Part shown: positions 1 to 6,787 of the stretch, one piece after another
Layout: each line of letters begins with the position of its first letter
Numbering within the stretch: the stretch's first letter is position 1
DNA from: Anaerolineales bacterium UBA6663
GTDB lineage: Bacteria; Chloroflexota; Anaerolineae; Anaerolineales; UBA6663
DNA length: 12,759 bases
Assembly (NCBI GenBank): GCA_002455335.1
Contig: DKKP01000010.1
Span: 1-12,759, forward strand
Direction: 5' to 3'
The notes under the pieces: model-generated
What the model was told of the DNA's origin: nothing
What the model saw: only the letters and a program-made list of their open reading frames with translations
The model's database searches: none
Position numbers and translations under genes: made by a program

Positions 1-1112
1 CGTTTCAGATCCCCGAGATCGTCGAAGGTAAATTCAACGTCGCCATGGTCCTGATCGGACCCCACGACGATGGCGGTTGGAGCCAGGCGCACTACGAAGG
101 CCTGCAGTACGTCGAGCAGAACGTACCCGACACCCACATCGCCTATATCGAGCTCGTGCCCGAAGGCGCGCAGGCCGAACAGGTCTATCGCAGCCTGGCG
201 CGCAAGGGCTTCGATCTGATCTTCGGCACGTCGTTTGGCTACATGGACCCGATGGCGACAGTCGCCGAGGAGTTCCCGGACCAGATGTTCGTGCACATCA
301 GCGGGTACAAGTCGAACGAGTCGAACTTCGGCAATCTGTTTGGCGCGATGGAGAACATGAAGTACCTGGCGGGCATGCTCGCCGGGAGCCGCGCCAAGAC
401 CGACGGCCAGACCAAGCTCGGCTACATGGCGACCTTCCCGATCCCCGAAGAGTTGCGATTGGGCAATGCGTTCGCGCTGGGCATGCGCAAGACCTGCCCG
501 GATTGCACGCTCGAGATCCGCTGGATCAACACCTGGCACGACCCGGTCATCGAGAAGGAAGCGGCCGCTTCGCTATTCGACTCGGGCGTCTACATCGTCT
601 TCACCGGCGCTGATACGCCGGCGACCGCTGATGTGGCCACCGAGCGCGGCGACAAGTGGGGCATCAACTACGACTGGGTCGGGAACTGCGTCCAGGAGCG
701 CTGTCTGACGACCCTGTACTGGAACTGGGGCCCCGAGTACGCGCGGATCGCCGAGGCGGTCAAGGCCGGCACCTACAAGGCGGGCTGGGAGTACTTCGAC
801 GCCGAAGCTGGCGCGATGGGCATCTTCGGCCTGATGGAGGGCCAGACCCCGACCAAGGGTATGGAGGGTCTTCCGGCCGAGGACATGACGCTGATCCAGG
901 ACACCCTGGCCAAGATGCTGGCGGGCGAGTTCACGCGGTTCGACGTGTTCGCCGGCCCGATCGTGGATAATCAGGGCAACGAAGTCCTGGCGGCGGGCGA
1001 GAAGCTCGAGCAGATCGACATCGACTGTTTCGCCGGTGGCGACGTGCCCTGCCAGACGGGCATGTACTGGTGGGCCGAGGGCGTGACGGCGGAATTGCCG
1101 CCCCTGCAGTAA
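1..1112 (+). CDS. BMP-family ABC transporter substrate-binding protein (5' partial)
   Basis: Extracytoplasmic solute-binding protein of the Bmp/PnrA (PF02608) family, which captures purine nucleosides or related solutes for an ABC importer. The reading frame is open from base 3, so the true start, signal peptide and lipobox lie upstream of the window; about 369 residues are present. Family marks are the opening strand ending in GPHDDGGWSQAHYEG, the FGTSFGYMD segment, and the C-terminal FDVFAGPIVDNQG stretch that matches the usual 'VFAGPIKDNKG' ending. Six cysteines (TCPDC, NCVQERC, DCFAGGDVPC) are more than many family members carry and could form disulfides outside the cell. The ATPase and two permeases of the same importer follow downstream. 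The family is secure; nucleoside specificity is inferred from family and context only. Confidence 0.92.
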   Translation, partial: FQIPEIVEGKFNVAMVLIGPHDDGGWSQAHYEGLQYVEQNVPDTHIAYIELVPEGAQAEQVYRSLARKGFDLIFGTSFGYMDPMATVAEEFPDQMFVHISGYKSNESNFGNLFGAMENMKYLAGMLAGSRAKTDGQTKLGYMATFPIPEELRLGNAFALGMRKTCPDCTLEIRWINTWHDPVIEKEAAASLFDSGVYIVFTGADTPATADVATERGDKWGINYDWVGNCVQERCLTTLYWNWGPEYARIAEAVKAGTYKAGWEYFDAEAGAMGIFGLMEGQTPTKGMEGLPAEDMTLIQDTLAKMLAGEFTRFDVFAGPIVDNQGNEVLAAGEKLEQIDIDCFAGGDVPCQTGMYWWAEGVTAELPPLQ

Positions 1113-1136
1113 CATCCGGAACGACTTAGCGGCGAG

Positions 1137-1189
1137 GAACGGGGTGTCCCGCGGCCGGGGCACTGCCCCGACTGTGGGACACCCCGTTC
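1137..1189 (+). terminator. Strong intercistronic hairpin (attenuator / partial terminator)
   Basis: A perfect 14-bp stem pairs 1137-1150 with 1176-1189 (outer arm GAACGGGGTGTCCC). A nested GGGG/CCCC hairpin (1157-1160 with 1166-1169, loop CACTG) sits inside it. What follows is TTCGCATTT rather than a clean T-run, so a full Rho-independent terminator is doubtful. Placed between a binding-protein gene and its ATPase gene, it most likely limits read-through or protects the upstream mRNA 3' end, a common way to make more binding protein than membrane components. The structure is seen directly; the role is inferred. Confidence 0.7.
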
Positions 1190-1205
1190 TTCGCATTTAA
1201 GCCTT

Positions 1206-2732
1206 ATGAGCGACGTCCTCAATGCGGTCGAGATGCGTGGGATCGTCAAACGCTTCCCGGGCGTCCTGGCGAACGATCGGGTCGACTTCGACCTGCGTGC
1301 CGGCGAGATCCACGCACTGCTTGGCGAGAATGGCGCTGGCAAGAGCACACTGATGAGCGTGCTTGCCGGGCTGTACCGGGCCGAAGAGGGCACGATTGCC
1401 GTGCGCGGCAAGCCCGCCAGCTTTCACTCGCCTCGCGATGCCAATGCCCGCGGCATCGGCATGATCCACCAGCACTTCAGCCTGATCCCTTCGCAGACCG
1501 TCACCGAGAACGTCCTGCTCGGGCTCGATGAGCCGCGCTTCTTTCTGCGGCTTCCGGACTACGACAGGCGCGTCGCCGAGATCGGCCAGCGCTTCGGCAT
1601 GAATGTCGCGCCGACAGCCAAAATCTGGCAACTGTCTGTCGGAGAACAACAACGGGTCGAGATCCTCAAGATGCTCTACCGCGGCGTCGAGGTGCTCATC
1701 ATGGACGAGCCGACTGCCGTGTTGGCCCCGCAAGAGATCGATGGATTGTTCGAGACCTTGCGAGCGATGGTGGCCAGTGGCAAGTCGATCGTGTTCATCA
1801 GCCACAAGCTCAACGAGGTCATGCGCGTCGCCGATCGGGTGACCGTGCTGCGCCAGGGCAAGGTTACGGCCGCCGGCATCGCGACTGCCGAGACGAGCAT
1901 CCCGGAGTTGGCTCGGTTGATGGTTGGCCGCTCGGTGATCTTCGATCTCGAGAAGAAACCGCAGCAGCCGGGTGAGGTGGTGCTTTCGGTCGAGGCCGTC
2001 TGCGCGACCGGGGCCAAGGGCTTGCCGGCGCTCAAGGACGTTTCGTTTCAGGTGCGCGCCGGTGAGATCGTCGGTCTGGCGGGCGTGGCCGGCAACGGCC
2101 AGAGCGAGTTGGCCGAAGTGCTGACCGGGTTGCGCCGGTGTACGTCGGGCCATATCCGCGTGCACGGCGATGAGCTTGCGAACCACTCGCCGCTCGACGC
2201 CATCCGTCGGCGCGTGGCCCATGTGCCCGAGGATCGCACCCACGTGGGCTCGGCGCCCAATCTGAGCATCACCGATAACGTCATCATGAAGAGCTACCGC
2301 CAGGCGCCGTTGGCGAACGGCTGGTCGCTCAACTACGCGCGCGCCCGACAGCGCGCGCAGGAGCTCAAGGAGGCGTACGCCATTCTGGCTCCGACCGTCG
2401 ACACCGAAGCCCGGCTGCTCTCGGGCGGCAACCTGCAGCGCGCGATCCTGTCGCGCGAGCTGTCGCAGGAGCCGAGCCTGCTGATCGCCATGCAGCCGAC
2501 GCGCGGTCTCGACGTCGGCGCGATCGAGGGCGTTCAGCGACTGCTGCTTGCGCAACGCGAGGCGGGCGCCGCGATCCTGCTCGCCTCCGAAGAGCTCGAG
2601 GAGCTGCTGGCGCTGGCCGATCGGATCCTTGTGATGTACGAGGGCGAGATCGCGGGCGAGGTCATCGACGGCAACACCGAACGGATCGGCCTGCTGATGA
2701 CGGGCGGCGGCAAGGCTCACCCAACCCAGTGA
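1206..2732 (+). CDS. BMP-type ABC importer ATPase, two fused nucleotide-binding domains (YufO/NupO-like)
   Basis: Cytoplasmic ATPase (508 aa, normal family length) powering import of the solute delivered by the upstream binding protein. Domain 1 has Walker A GENGAGKST (residues 40-48), signature LSVGEQQR (from 143) and Walker B VLIMDEPT with D167/E168. Domain 2 has a canonical-looking LSGGN signature (405-409), but its Walker A reads GVAGNGQS (293-300), with Gln in place of the catalytic Lys. Its Walker B reads LLIAMQPT, with Met and Gln where Asp and Glu normally sit. Degeneracy of the second domain is usual in this family, so ATP hydrolysis is probably asymmetric. The ATG lies 16 nt after the intercistronic hairpin and has no recognisable Shine-Dalgarno sequence. 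The stop overlaps the ribosome site of the next gene, implying translational coupling. Confidence 0.95.
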   Translation: MSDVLNAVEMRGIVKRFPGVLANDRVDFDLRAGEIHALLGENGAGKSTLMSVLAGLYRAEEGTIAVRGKPASFHSPRDANARGIGMIHQHFSLIPSQTVTENVLLGLDEPRFFLRLPDYDRRVAEIGQRFGMNVAPTAKIWQLSVGEQQRVEILKMLYRGVEVLIMDEPTAVLAPQEIDGLFETLRAMVASGKSIVFISHKLNEVMRVADRVTVLRQGKVTAAGIATAETSIPELARLMVGRSVIFDLEKKPQQPGEVVLSVEAVCATGAKGLPALKDVSFQVRAGEIVGLAGVAGNGQSELAEVLTGLRRCTSGHIRVHGDELANHSPLDAIRRRVAHVPEDRTHVGSAPNLSITDNVIMKSYRQAPLANGWSLNYARARQRAQELKEAYAILAPTVDTEARLLSGGNLQRAILSRELSQEPSLLIAMQPTRGLDVGAIEGVQRLLLAQREAGAAILLASEELEELLALADRILVMYEGEIAGEVIDGNTERIGLLMTGGGKAHPTQ

Positions 2733-2738
2733 GGCGAC

Positions 2739-3845
2739 GTGACGACGACGGCTTCCCAGACAAGCTCTCCAATCAAACTGATCATCGAGCCCCGCCTGAC
2801 GACGCCGCGGTGGCTCAGCCCGGTCGTCTCGATCGGCGCGATCATTGTCGCGCTGATCCTGGGCGGCGGCGTGATCGCCTTTGTCGGCGGTGACCCGCTG
2901 GCGACGTACGCGCACATCGCACGCGCGGCCTTTGGCGATCTCGGCGTGTTCTCGGATACGCTGGTGATCGCGACGCCCTTGATCCTCGTGGGCCTGGCCT
3001 GTTCGCTGGCGTTTCGGATGAAGCTCTGGAACATCGGCGCCGAGGGCCAGTTCTACATGGGCGCGTTGGGAGCCAGCGCCGTGATCCTGGCCGGCTGGGT
3101 GCCCGAGGGGACGCCACGCCCCGTGGCGCTCGGCGTGATGTTGATCGCGGGCGTGGTCGCCGGCGCGCTTTGGGGCCTGATCCCGGGGCTGCTCAAGGCG
3201 AAACTCAAGGTGAGCGAGATCATCACCACGCTGATGATGAACTACATCGCGATCCAGCTTGTGAATTACTTCGTCTTCGGCGTCTGGAGCGAGAGCGGCT
3301 TCCAGATGAGCCCGCAGTTTCCAAAGATGGCCTGGCTGCCGCGACTGGGCGACTACGCGCGAGAAATCCCGGCGCTGCGTGGGCTCACGACGCACTTTGG
3401 CCTGATTTTCGCGTTGATCGCGGTGGCCATCGTCTGGTTCATCCTTTACCGCAGCCGTTGGGGCTACGAGATCCGGCTGATTGGCGATAACCCGCGCGCT
3501 GCCGAGTACGCGGGGATCGACATCGTCAAGAACACGGTGCTTGTGATGATGACCTCCGGGGCGCTGGCGGGGCTGGCCGGCATGTCCGAGATCGCGGGCG
3601 TCGTGCATCGGCTGCAGGGCGCGATCTCTTCAGGCTATGGGTTCACGGGCATCATCATCGCCTGGCTCGCCAAGCTCAACCCAATCGTCGTGATCCTGGT
3701 CTCTGTGCTCTTTGGAGGCCTGATCCTGGCCGGGCGCGAGATCCAGCCGGCCGGTGTGCCCCGCTTGATCCAGGGCATCATCCTGTTCATGTTGATCGCG
3801 AGCGACGTGCTCCTGCGCTATCGGGTGCGGATCGCCCGGGCCTAA
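2739..3845 (+). CDS. BMP-type ABC importer permease 1 (YufP/NupP-like)
   Basis: Integral membrane subunit (368 aa) of the same importer. It starts at GTG 2739, preceded by GAGG at 2731-2734 overlapping the TGA of the ATPase gene; no ATG fits. The first membrane helix spans about residues 28-49. The conserved family segment KLWNIGAEGQ (about 95-104) and the SEIITTLMMNYIA cytoplasmic coupling-region motif are present, followed by further hydrophobic segments to the C terminus. These motifs place it in the branched-chain-amino-acid/BMP permease superfamily (PF02653), in the larger of the two partner subtypes. It is followed after 13 bp by the second permease, with which it should form the transmembrane pathway. 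Confidence 0.93.
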   Translation: MTTTASQTSSPIKLIIEPRLTTPRWLSPVVSIGAIIVALILGGGVIAFVGGDPLATYAHIARAAFGDLGVFSDTLVIATPLILVGLACSLAFRMKLWNIGAEGQFYMGALGASAVILAGWVPEGTPRPVALGVMLIAGVVAGALWGLIPGLLKAKLKVSEIITTLMMNYIAIQLVNYFVFGVWSESGFQMSPQFPKMAWLPRLGDYAREIPALRGLTTHFGLIFALIAVAIVWFILYRSRWGYEIRLIGDNPRAAEYAGIDIVKNTVLVMMTSGALAGLAGMSEIAGVVHRLQGAISSGYGFTGIIIAWLAKLNPIVVILVSVLFGGLILAGREIQPAGVPRLIQGIILFMLIASDVLLRYRVRIARA

Positions 3846-3858
3846 TCGAGAGAGGTTC

Positions 3859-4839
3859 ATGGATCCGATCATCATTCTCCACGCCGGCATTGCGAGCGGC
3901 ACGGTGCTGCTCTTCGCCACGCTTGGCGCGATTTTCAACGAGCGTGCCGGGGTGATGAACCTCGGTGTCGAGGGCATGATGCTGATCGGCGCGATGTCGG
4001 CGTTCAGCGTGACGGTTTCGACCGGTAACGGCTGGTTGGGCCTTGTGGTCGCCATGGGCGCCGGCGCCGCGCTTGCCCTGCTGCACGGTGTTGTGACGAT
4101 CCACTTTCAGGCCGACCAGGTGGTGAGCGGCCTGGCGCTGACCTTCCTGGGCACTGGGCTCAGCCTTGTGCTTGGCGAGGGGCTGAGCAAGGCCGGCACG
4201 ATCAACTTGCTGCCGAGCGTGATGTTGGATCCGGCCCTCCTGACGATCCCGGTGGTCGGCCAGATCCTGGCGATCTTTTTTCACGACCAGAGCGTGATGG
4301 TGTACGTGGGATACGTGATGTTGCCCCTGGCCTGGTACTACATCAATCACACCCGGCCGGGGCTGCATTTGCGCGCCGTCGGCGAGAGCCCGACAGCCGC
4401 GGATGCGATGGGGATCCCGGTCTATGGCCTCCGCTACGCGTATGTCGTGCTCGGTGGGGCGTTGGCAGGGCTGGCCGGCGGCACGATCAGCCTGGCGATC
4501 TCGCCCGGCTGGTTCAGCGAGTTGACTACGTCGGGCCAGGGCTGGATCGCCGTGGGCCTGGTGATCTTCGCGCAATGGGATCCGTGGCGCGCCGCATTCG
4601 GATCGTACGCGTTCGGCGCGCTGCGCCGGTTGATCCTCGATATTCAGGCGCCGAAACTGCTTTTTGGCTTCGACAACCCATTCTTTTACAACCCCTACTA
4701 CGGCTTCTTCCTGGCGATGCTGCCCTATGCCTTCACGATCGTGGTGCTTGTGCTCGGCTCGCAGCAGGCGATGCGCCGACGCCTTGGCGCGCCAGCGGCA
4801 TTGGGCGTGCCCTATGTGCGCGGCGAGCGTGGCCGTTAG
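3859..4839 (+). CDS. BMP-type ABC importer permease 2 (YufQ/NupQ-like)
   Basis: Second membrane subunit (326 aa), partner of the preceding permease. It has a strong ribosome site, GAGAGAGG, immediately upstream of ATG 3859. An N-terminal hydrophobic helix (about residues 4-26) leads into FNERAGVMNLGVEGMM (26-41), which is diagnostic for this permease subtype (PF02653). The HLRAVGESPTAADAMGI segment is the expected cytoplasmic coupling helix. Length and helix pattern are normal. It appears to be the last gene of the importer unit: 145 bp without a gene and a new promoter follow. Confidence 0.93.
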   Translation: MDPIIILHAGIASGTVLLFATLGAIFNERAGVMNLGVEGMMLIGAMSAFSVTVSTGNGWLGLVVAMGAGAALALLHGVVTIHFQADQVVSGLALTFLGTGLSLVLGEGLSKAGTINLLPSVMLDPALLTIPVVGQILAIFFHDQSVMVYVGYVMLPLAWYYINHTRPGLHLRAVGESPTAADAMGIPVYGLRYAYVVLGGALAGLAGGTISLAISPGWFSELTTSGQGWIAVGLVIFAQWDPWRAAFGSYAFGALRRLILDIQAPKLLFGFDNPFFYNPYYGFFLAMLPYAFTIVVLVLGSQQAMRRRLGAPAALGVPYVRGERGR

Positions 4840-4856
4840 GGGCATGCGGGCACGAG

Positions 4857-4878
4857 GTATCAGGGAGGGATACGTATC
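4857..4878. promoter_or_regulatory. GTATC/GATAC triple half-site upstream of the M55 promoter
   Basis: Three copies of the same 5-mer in alternating orientation: GTATC (4857-4861), GATAC (4869-4873) and GTATC (4874-4878). The last two abut to form the perfect 10-bp palindrome GATACGTATC. The element ends 20 bp before the proposed -35 box of the next gene, a typical place for an activator or repressor. No known regulator was recognised; the operator role is inference. Confidence 0.4.
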
Positions 4879-4897
4879 GCCTCTTGCAGGGCGCTGC

Positions 4898-4926
4898 TCG
4901 AGACGCTGGTCAGGCCGTGGTATGAT
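4898..4926 (+). promoter_or_regulatory. Extended -10 sigma70-like promoter for the M55 unit
   Basis: The -10 box TATGAT (4921-4926) is preceded by TGG, giving an extended -10, and sits 17 bp after a weak -35 TCGAGA (4898-4903). Transcription would begin near 4932-4934, giving a leader of about 52 nt before ATG 4985. Confidence 0.55.
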
Positions 4927-4936
4927 CGAGTCTTAA

Positions 4937-4959
4937 CAGCGACACCCCCTCGGTCGCTG
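4937..4959 (+). promoter_or_regulatory. 5'-leader hairpin of the M55 transcript
   Basis: CAGCGAC (4937-4943) pairs with GTCGCTG (4953-4959) around the C-rich 9-nt loop ACCCCCTCG. It would sit almost at the 5' end of the predicted transcript. It could stabilise the mRNA or act as a protein or RNA contact; the CCCCCT loop is complementary to purine-rich ribosome-site-like sequence. Structure seen, role unknown. Confidence 0.4.
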
Positions 4960-4984
4960 AGCTGCCAGACGATTGGATCACAAC

Positions 4985-5818
4985 ATGCGAATCTTGATTT
5001 CCGCCGATATGGAAGGCATCTCCGGCATCGTCGATTGGGCTCAAGTGATGCCGGATTGCGCCGACTACGGCCAGGGGCGTCAGCTGATGCTGGGTGATGT
5101 CAACGCCGCAGTCAACGGGGCTTTCGTCGGCGGGGCCGAGGCGGTCACCGTGGCCGATGCGCACTATCTCGGGCGCAACCTGTTGCTCGACGGCCTCGAC
5201 ACGCGGGCACGGCTGCAGAGCGGGAGCCCGTCGCCGCATGGCATGCTCACGGGCATCGATGACCAGCCGCCGTACGACGCGCTCGTGTTTGTCGGCTATC
5301 ACGCGATGGCCGGGGCGAAGAAGGCGATCCTGTGCCACACGTGGTCGAACACCACGGTGTCCGGCGTCTGGCTCAACGGCCAGGCCGTGGGTGAGATCGG
5401 TCTGAACGCCATGACGGGCGCCTACTTCAGCCTGCCGGTGATCGCGTTGACGGGTGACCGCGTCGCCTGTCTCGAGGCGCAGAACCTGTTGGGTGCTGGC
5501 GTCGAGGTGGCCGTCGTGAAGCAGGCCACCGGGCGCTATGCGGCCGAGTGTCTGCCGCTGGGCGAAGCGCGCGAGCGGATCTGCATCGCGGTGTCCGGAG
5601 CCGTGCGCAAAGCGCTCGCGGGGAATGGGCCAAAGCCCTGGTCGGTTGCGGCGCCGATCGCGCTCGAGGTCGAGTTCTTCTATCCGGAGCAAGCGGAGCG
5701 GGCTTTTCTGGTCCCCGGAACCGAACGCCGGTCGGGCACCCGACTGGCGTATGAGGCGCCGGATGCGATGGTGGCGTACAGGGCGTTTCGGGCGATGGTC
5801 GGGTTGGGGCGCGGATAA
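4985..5818 (+). CDS. M55 family zinc D-aminopeptidase (DppA-like)
   Basis: Metallopeptidase (277 aa) of the DppA family, which removes N-terminal D-amino acids from short peptides such as D-Ala-D-Ala. The zinc ligands known from Bacillus DppA (D8, E10, H60, H104, E133) have clear counterparts: D8 and E10 in SADMEG, H60 in DAHYLGRN, H106 in GYHAMAG and E137 in GEIGLNA. The catalytic His equivalent is H118 in CHTWSN. ATG 4985 is chosen because it makes residues 8, 10 and 60 coincide with DppA numbering; an in-frame TTG at 4973 would add four residues. The ribosome site is weak (GGA, 4975-4977). No signal peptide, so cytoplasmic. First gene of its unit; its position beside an importer suggests turnover of imported or cell-wall-derived peptides, which is inference. 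Confidence 0.93.
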   Translation: MRILISADMEGISGIVDWAQVMPDCADYGQGRQLMLGDVNAAVNGAFVGGAEAVTVADAHYLGRNLLLDGLDTRARLQSGSPSPHGMLTGIDDQPPYDALVFVGYHAMAGAKKAILCHTWSNTTVSGVWLNGQAVGEIGLNAMTGAYFSLPVIALTGDRVACLEAQNLLGAGVEVAVVKQATGRYAAECLPLGEARERICIAVSGAVRKALAGNGPKPWSVAAPIALEVEFFYPEQAERAFLVPGTERRSGTRLAYEAPDAMVAYRAFRAMVGLGRG

Positions 5819-5854
5819 CGGCCTGGGAGCACCCAGAGCCAGAGGGGGCTGGCG

Positions 5855-6397
5855 ATGGAGATGCATGTCGAGGATCTTGTCCTGGTGGCTGTTGTGCCGA
5901 CAGCGCACGATCTCGAGATTGCGCGCGTATTGGGATGGTACCGAATCCCGGTGCGCCGTGCACCGAAGATGGTTGCTGTCGATTGGCTGGCGATTTATCA
6001 GACGGCCAGTTGTGGCCTGGGGCCGGCCGGGATCTATGCGGTTGCGCCTGTGCTCGGTCATGAGCTGACGACGCGGGTCGACCTTTTTCGGGATCAGGTT
6101 GATCACCTGCGCGCTCGGGAAGCGTATTACAAGCTGCAGCTTGGCCCTATGGAAGCCCTGCCAACCCCGATCGTGGCTGAAGGCTGGGCGCGTCTGACCT
6201 TTCTCTACACAACCGGCAGGCGACTGCTGAAGGCGACGTCGCTCAAGGCGCTGCGCATCCCGGCATCAGAGGAGCGGCAGGCCTTGTGGCGGGCGTTGCG
6301 CGAGCGCGCGACGGCCTACAAGGCGCAGCCAGCGCCGACCGATTCCGTGGCGCTCACGGGGCTAACGAGCTTGTTCGCAAGGGAGCGGTGGGACTGA
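5855..6397 (+). CDS. Conserved hypothetical protein, possible PUA-like beta fold
   Basis: A 180-aa cytoplasmic protein of unknown function with a strong ribosome site (AGAGGGGG, 5840-5847) before ATG 5855. From memory, similar uncharacterised proteins occur in Chloroflexota and share this order of motifs: an N-terminal strand (LVLVAVVP), GWYRIPVRRAPK (about 29-40), a WLAIYQTASCG strand, a YYKLQLGPMEALPTPI segment, and FLYTTGRRLL near two thirds of the length. The strand-rich centre with 'L..LP.PI' resembles EVE/ASCH (PUA-like) nucleic-acid-binding folds, but this is an impression only. The C-terminal 35 residues look helical and basic. It lies 36 bp after the M55 gene and 6 bp before the next gene, so co-transcription is likely. 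It has no signal peptide or membrane helix. Confidence 0.75.
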   Translation: MEMHVEDLVLVAVVPTAHDLEIARVLGWYRIPVRRAPKMVAVDWLAIYQTASCGLGPAGIYAVAPVLGHELTTRVDLFRDQVDHLRAREAYYKLQLGPMEALPTPIVAEGWARLTFLYTTGRRLLKATSLKALRIPASEERQALWRALRERATAYKAQPAPTDSVALTGLTSLFARERWD

Positions 6398-6403
6398 ACC
6401 GGG

Positions 6404-6721
6404 ATGCATCACAAGAAGCGCGGACTGCTGTTCGTCGCAGTGATCGGGTTGGCCGCGTGTGGCCTTGCGTGCGGCATCCTGGTTGTGCTCGCCAGCGCCG
6501 CGCCGGCGTCGGCGGGTTCCAGCTATTCGCAGGCCGAGGTGTGCGTCGGGGTCACCACCACGCCGCAGCTCCGGGTCGGGGCCTATATGGATGCCTGTTT
6601 CCCGTGCAGTAGCCTGACCCCCTGGATGCAGATGTGGCCCTACAAAGCGTGTGTCACTGTGCCCTGGTTGCAGAATCCGCCGACCGTCTTTGGACGCTGG
6701 GGTTTCGAATTTCCCCCGTGA
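6404..6721 (+). CDS. Small exported cysteine-containing hypothetical protein
   Basis: A 105-aa protein with a basic N-terminus (HHKKR, 2-6) and a long hydrophobic stretch (8-33) ending in ASAAPASA, a plausible signal peptidase I site near A37/G38. LAAC at 16-19 also fits a lipobox, but the strongly hydrophobic residues after it make lipoprotein processing less likely. The exported part has four cysteines (C47, C65, C68, C83), including a CFPC pair, and is rich in Pro, Trp and Tyr, suggesting a small disulfide-bonded extracellular domain. No family recognised. It starts 6 bp after the previous stop with only a weak GGG just upstream, suggesting coupled translation. Last gene of the M55 unit. 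Confidence 0.65.
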   Translation: MHHKKRGLLFVAVIGLAACGLACGILVVLASAAPASAGSSYSQAEVCVGVTTTPQLRVGAYMDACFPCSSLTPWMQMWPYKACVTVPWLQNPPTVFGRWGFEFPP

Positions 6722-6762
6722 TGGAGCGGTCATGGGCGGTTTGACGCGCCGTGATGGGCGGT
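6721..6762. repeat. ATGGGCGGT direct repeats across the promoter
   Basis: ATGGGCGGT occurs exactly at 6732-6740 and 6754-6762, with a near copy ATGGAGCGGT at 6721-6730. Start positions differ by 11 and 22 bp, so all lie on the same face of the helix. One copy lies just upstream of the -35 box and one between -35 and -10, as expected for a repressor or other DNA-binding protein. Confidence 0.45.
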
Positions 6763-6770
6763 GCTACACT
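6741..6770 (+). promoter_or_regulatory. Sigma70-type promoter for the DUF4013 / aminotransferase unit
   Basis: TTGACG (6741-6746), an 18-bp spacer and TACACT (6765-6770). Transcription should start near 6777, leaving only about 10 nt before ATG 6788 and no ribosome site, so a very short leader is predicted. Confidence 0.65.
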
Positions 6771-6787
6771 GCACGCAGTCTCCACCT

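Noticed and set aside
1197-3608. 803-codon open frame on the minus strand
   Set aside because: It lies fully antisense to the importer ATPase and permease genes, is rich in His, Arg, Asp and Gln with no domain, and is a GC-rich shadow frame.
4973-4984. TTG start for the M55 peptidase
   Set aside because: ATG 4985 places the zinc ligands at residues 8, 10 and 60 as in DppA; TTG has no ribosome site.
6761-6787. Earlier start for the DUF4013 protein
   Set aside because: It falls within the -35/-10 region of a convincing promoter and adds residues not typical of the family.
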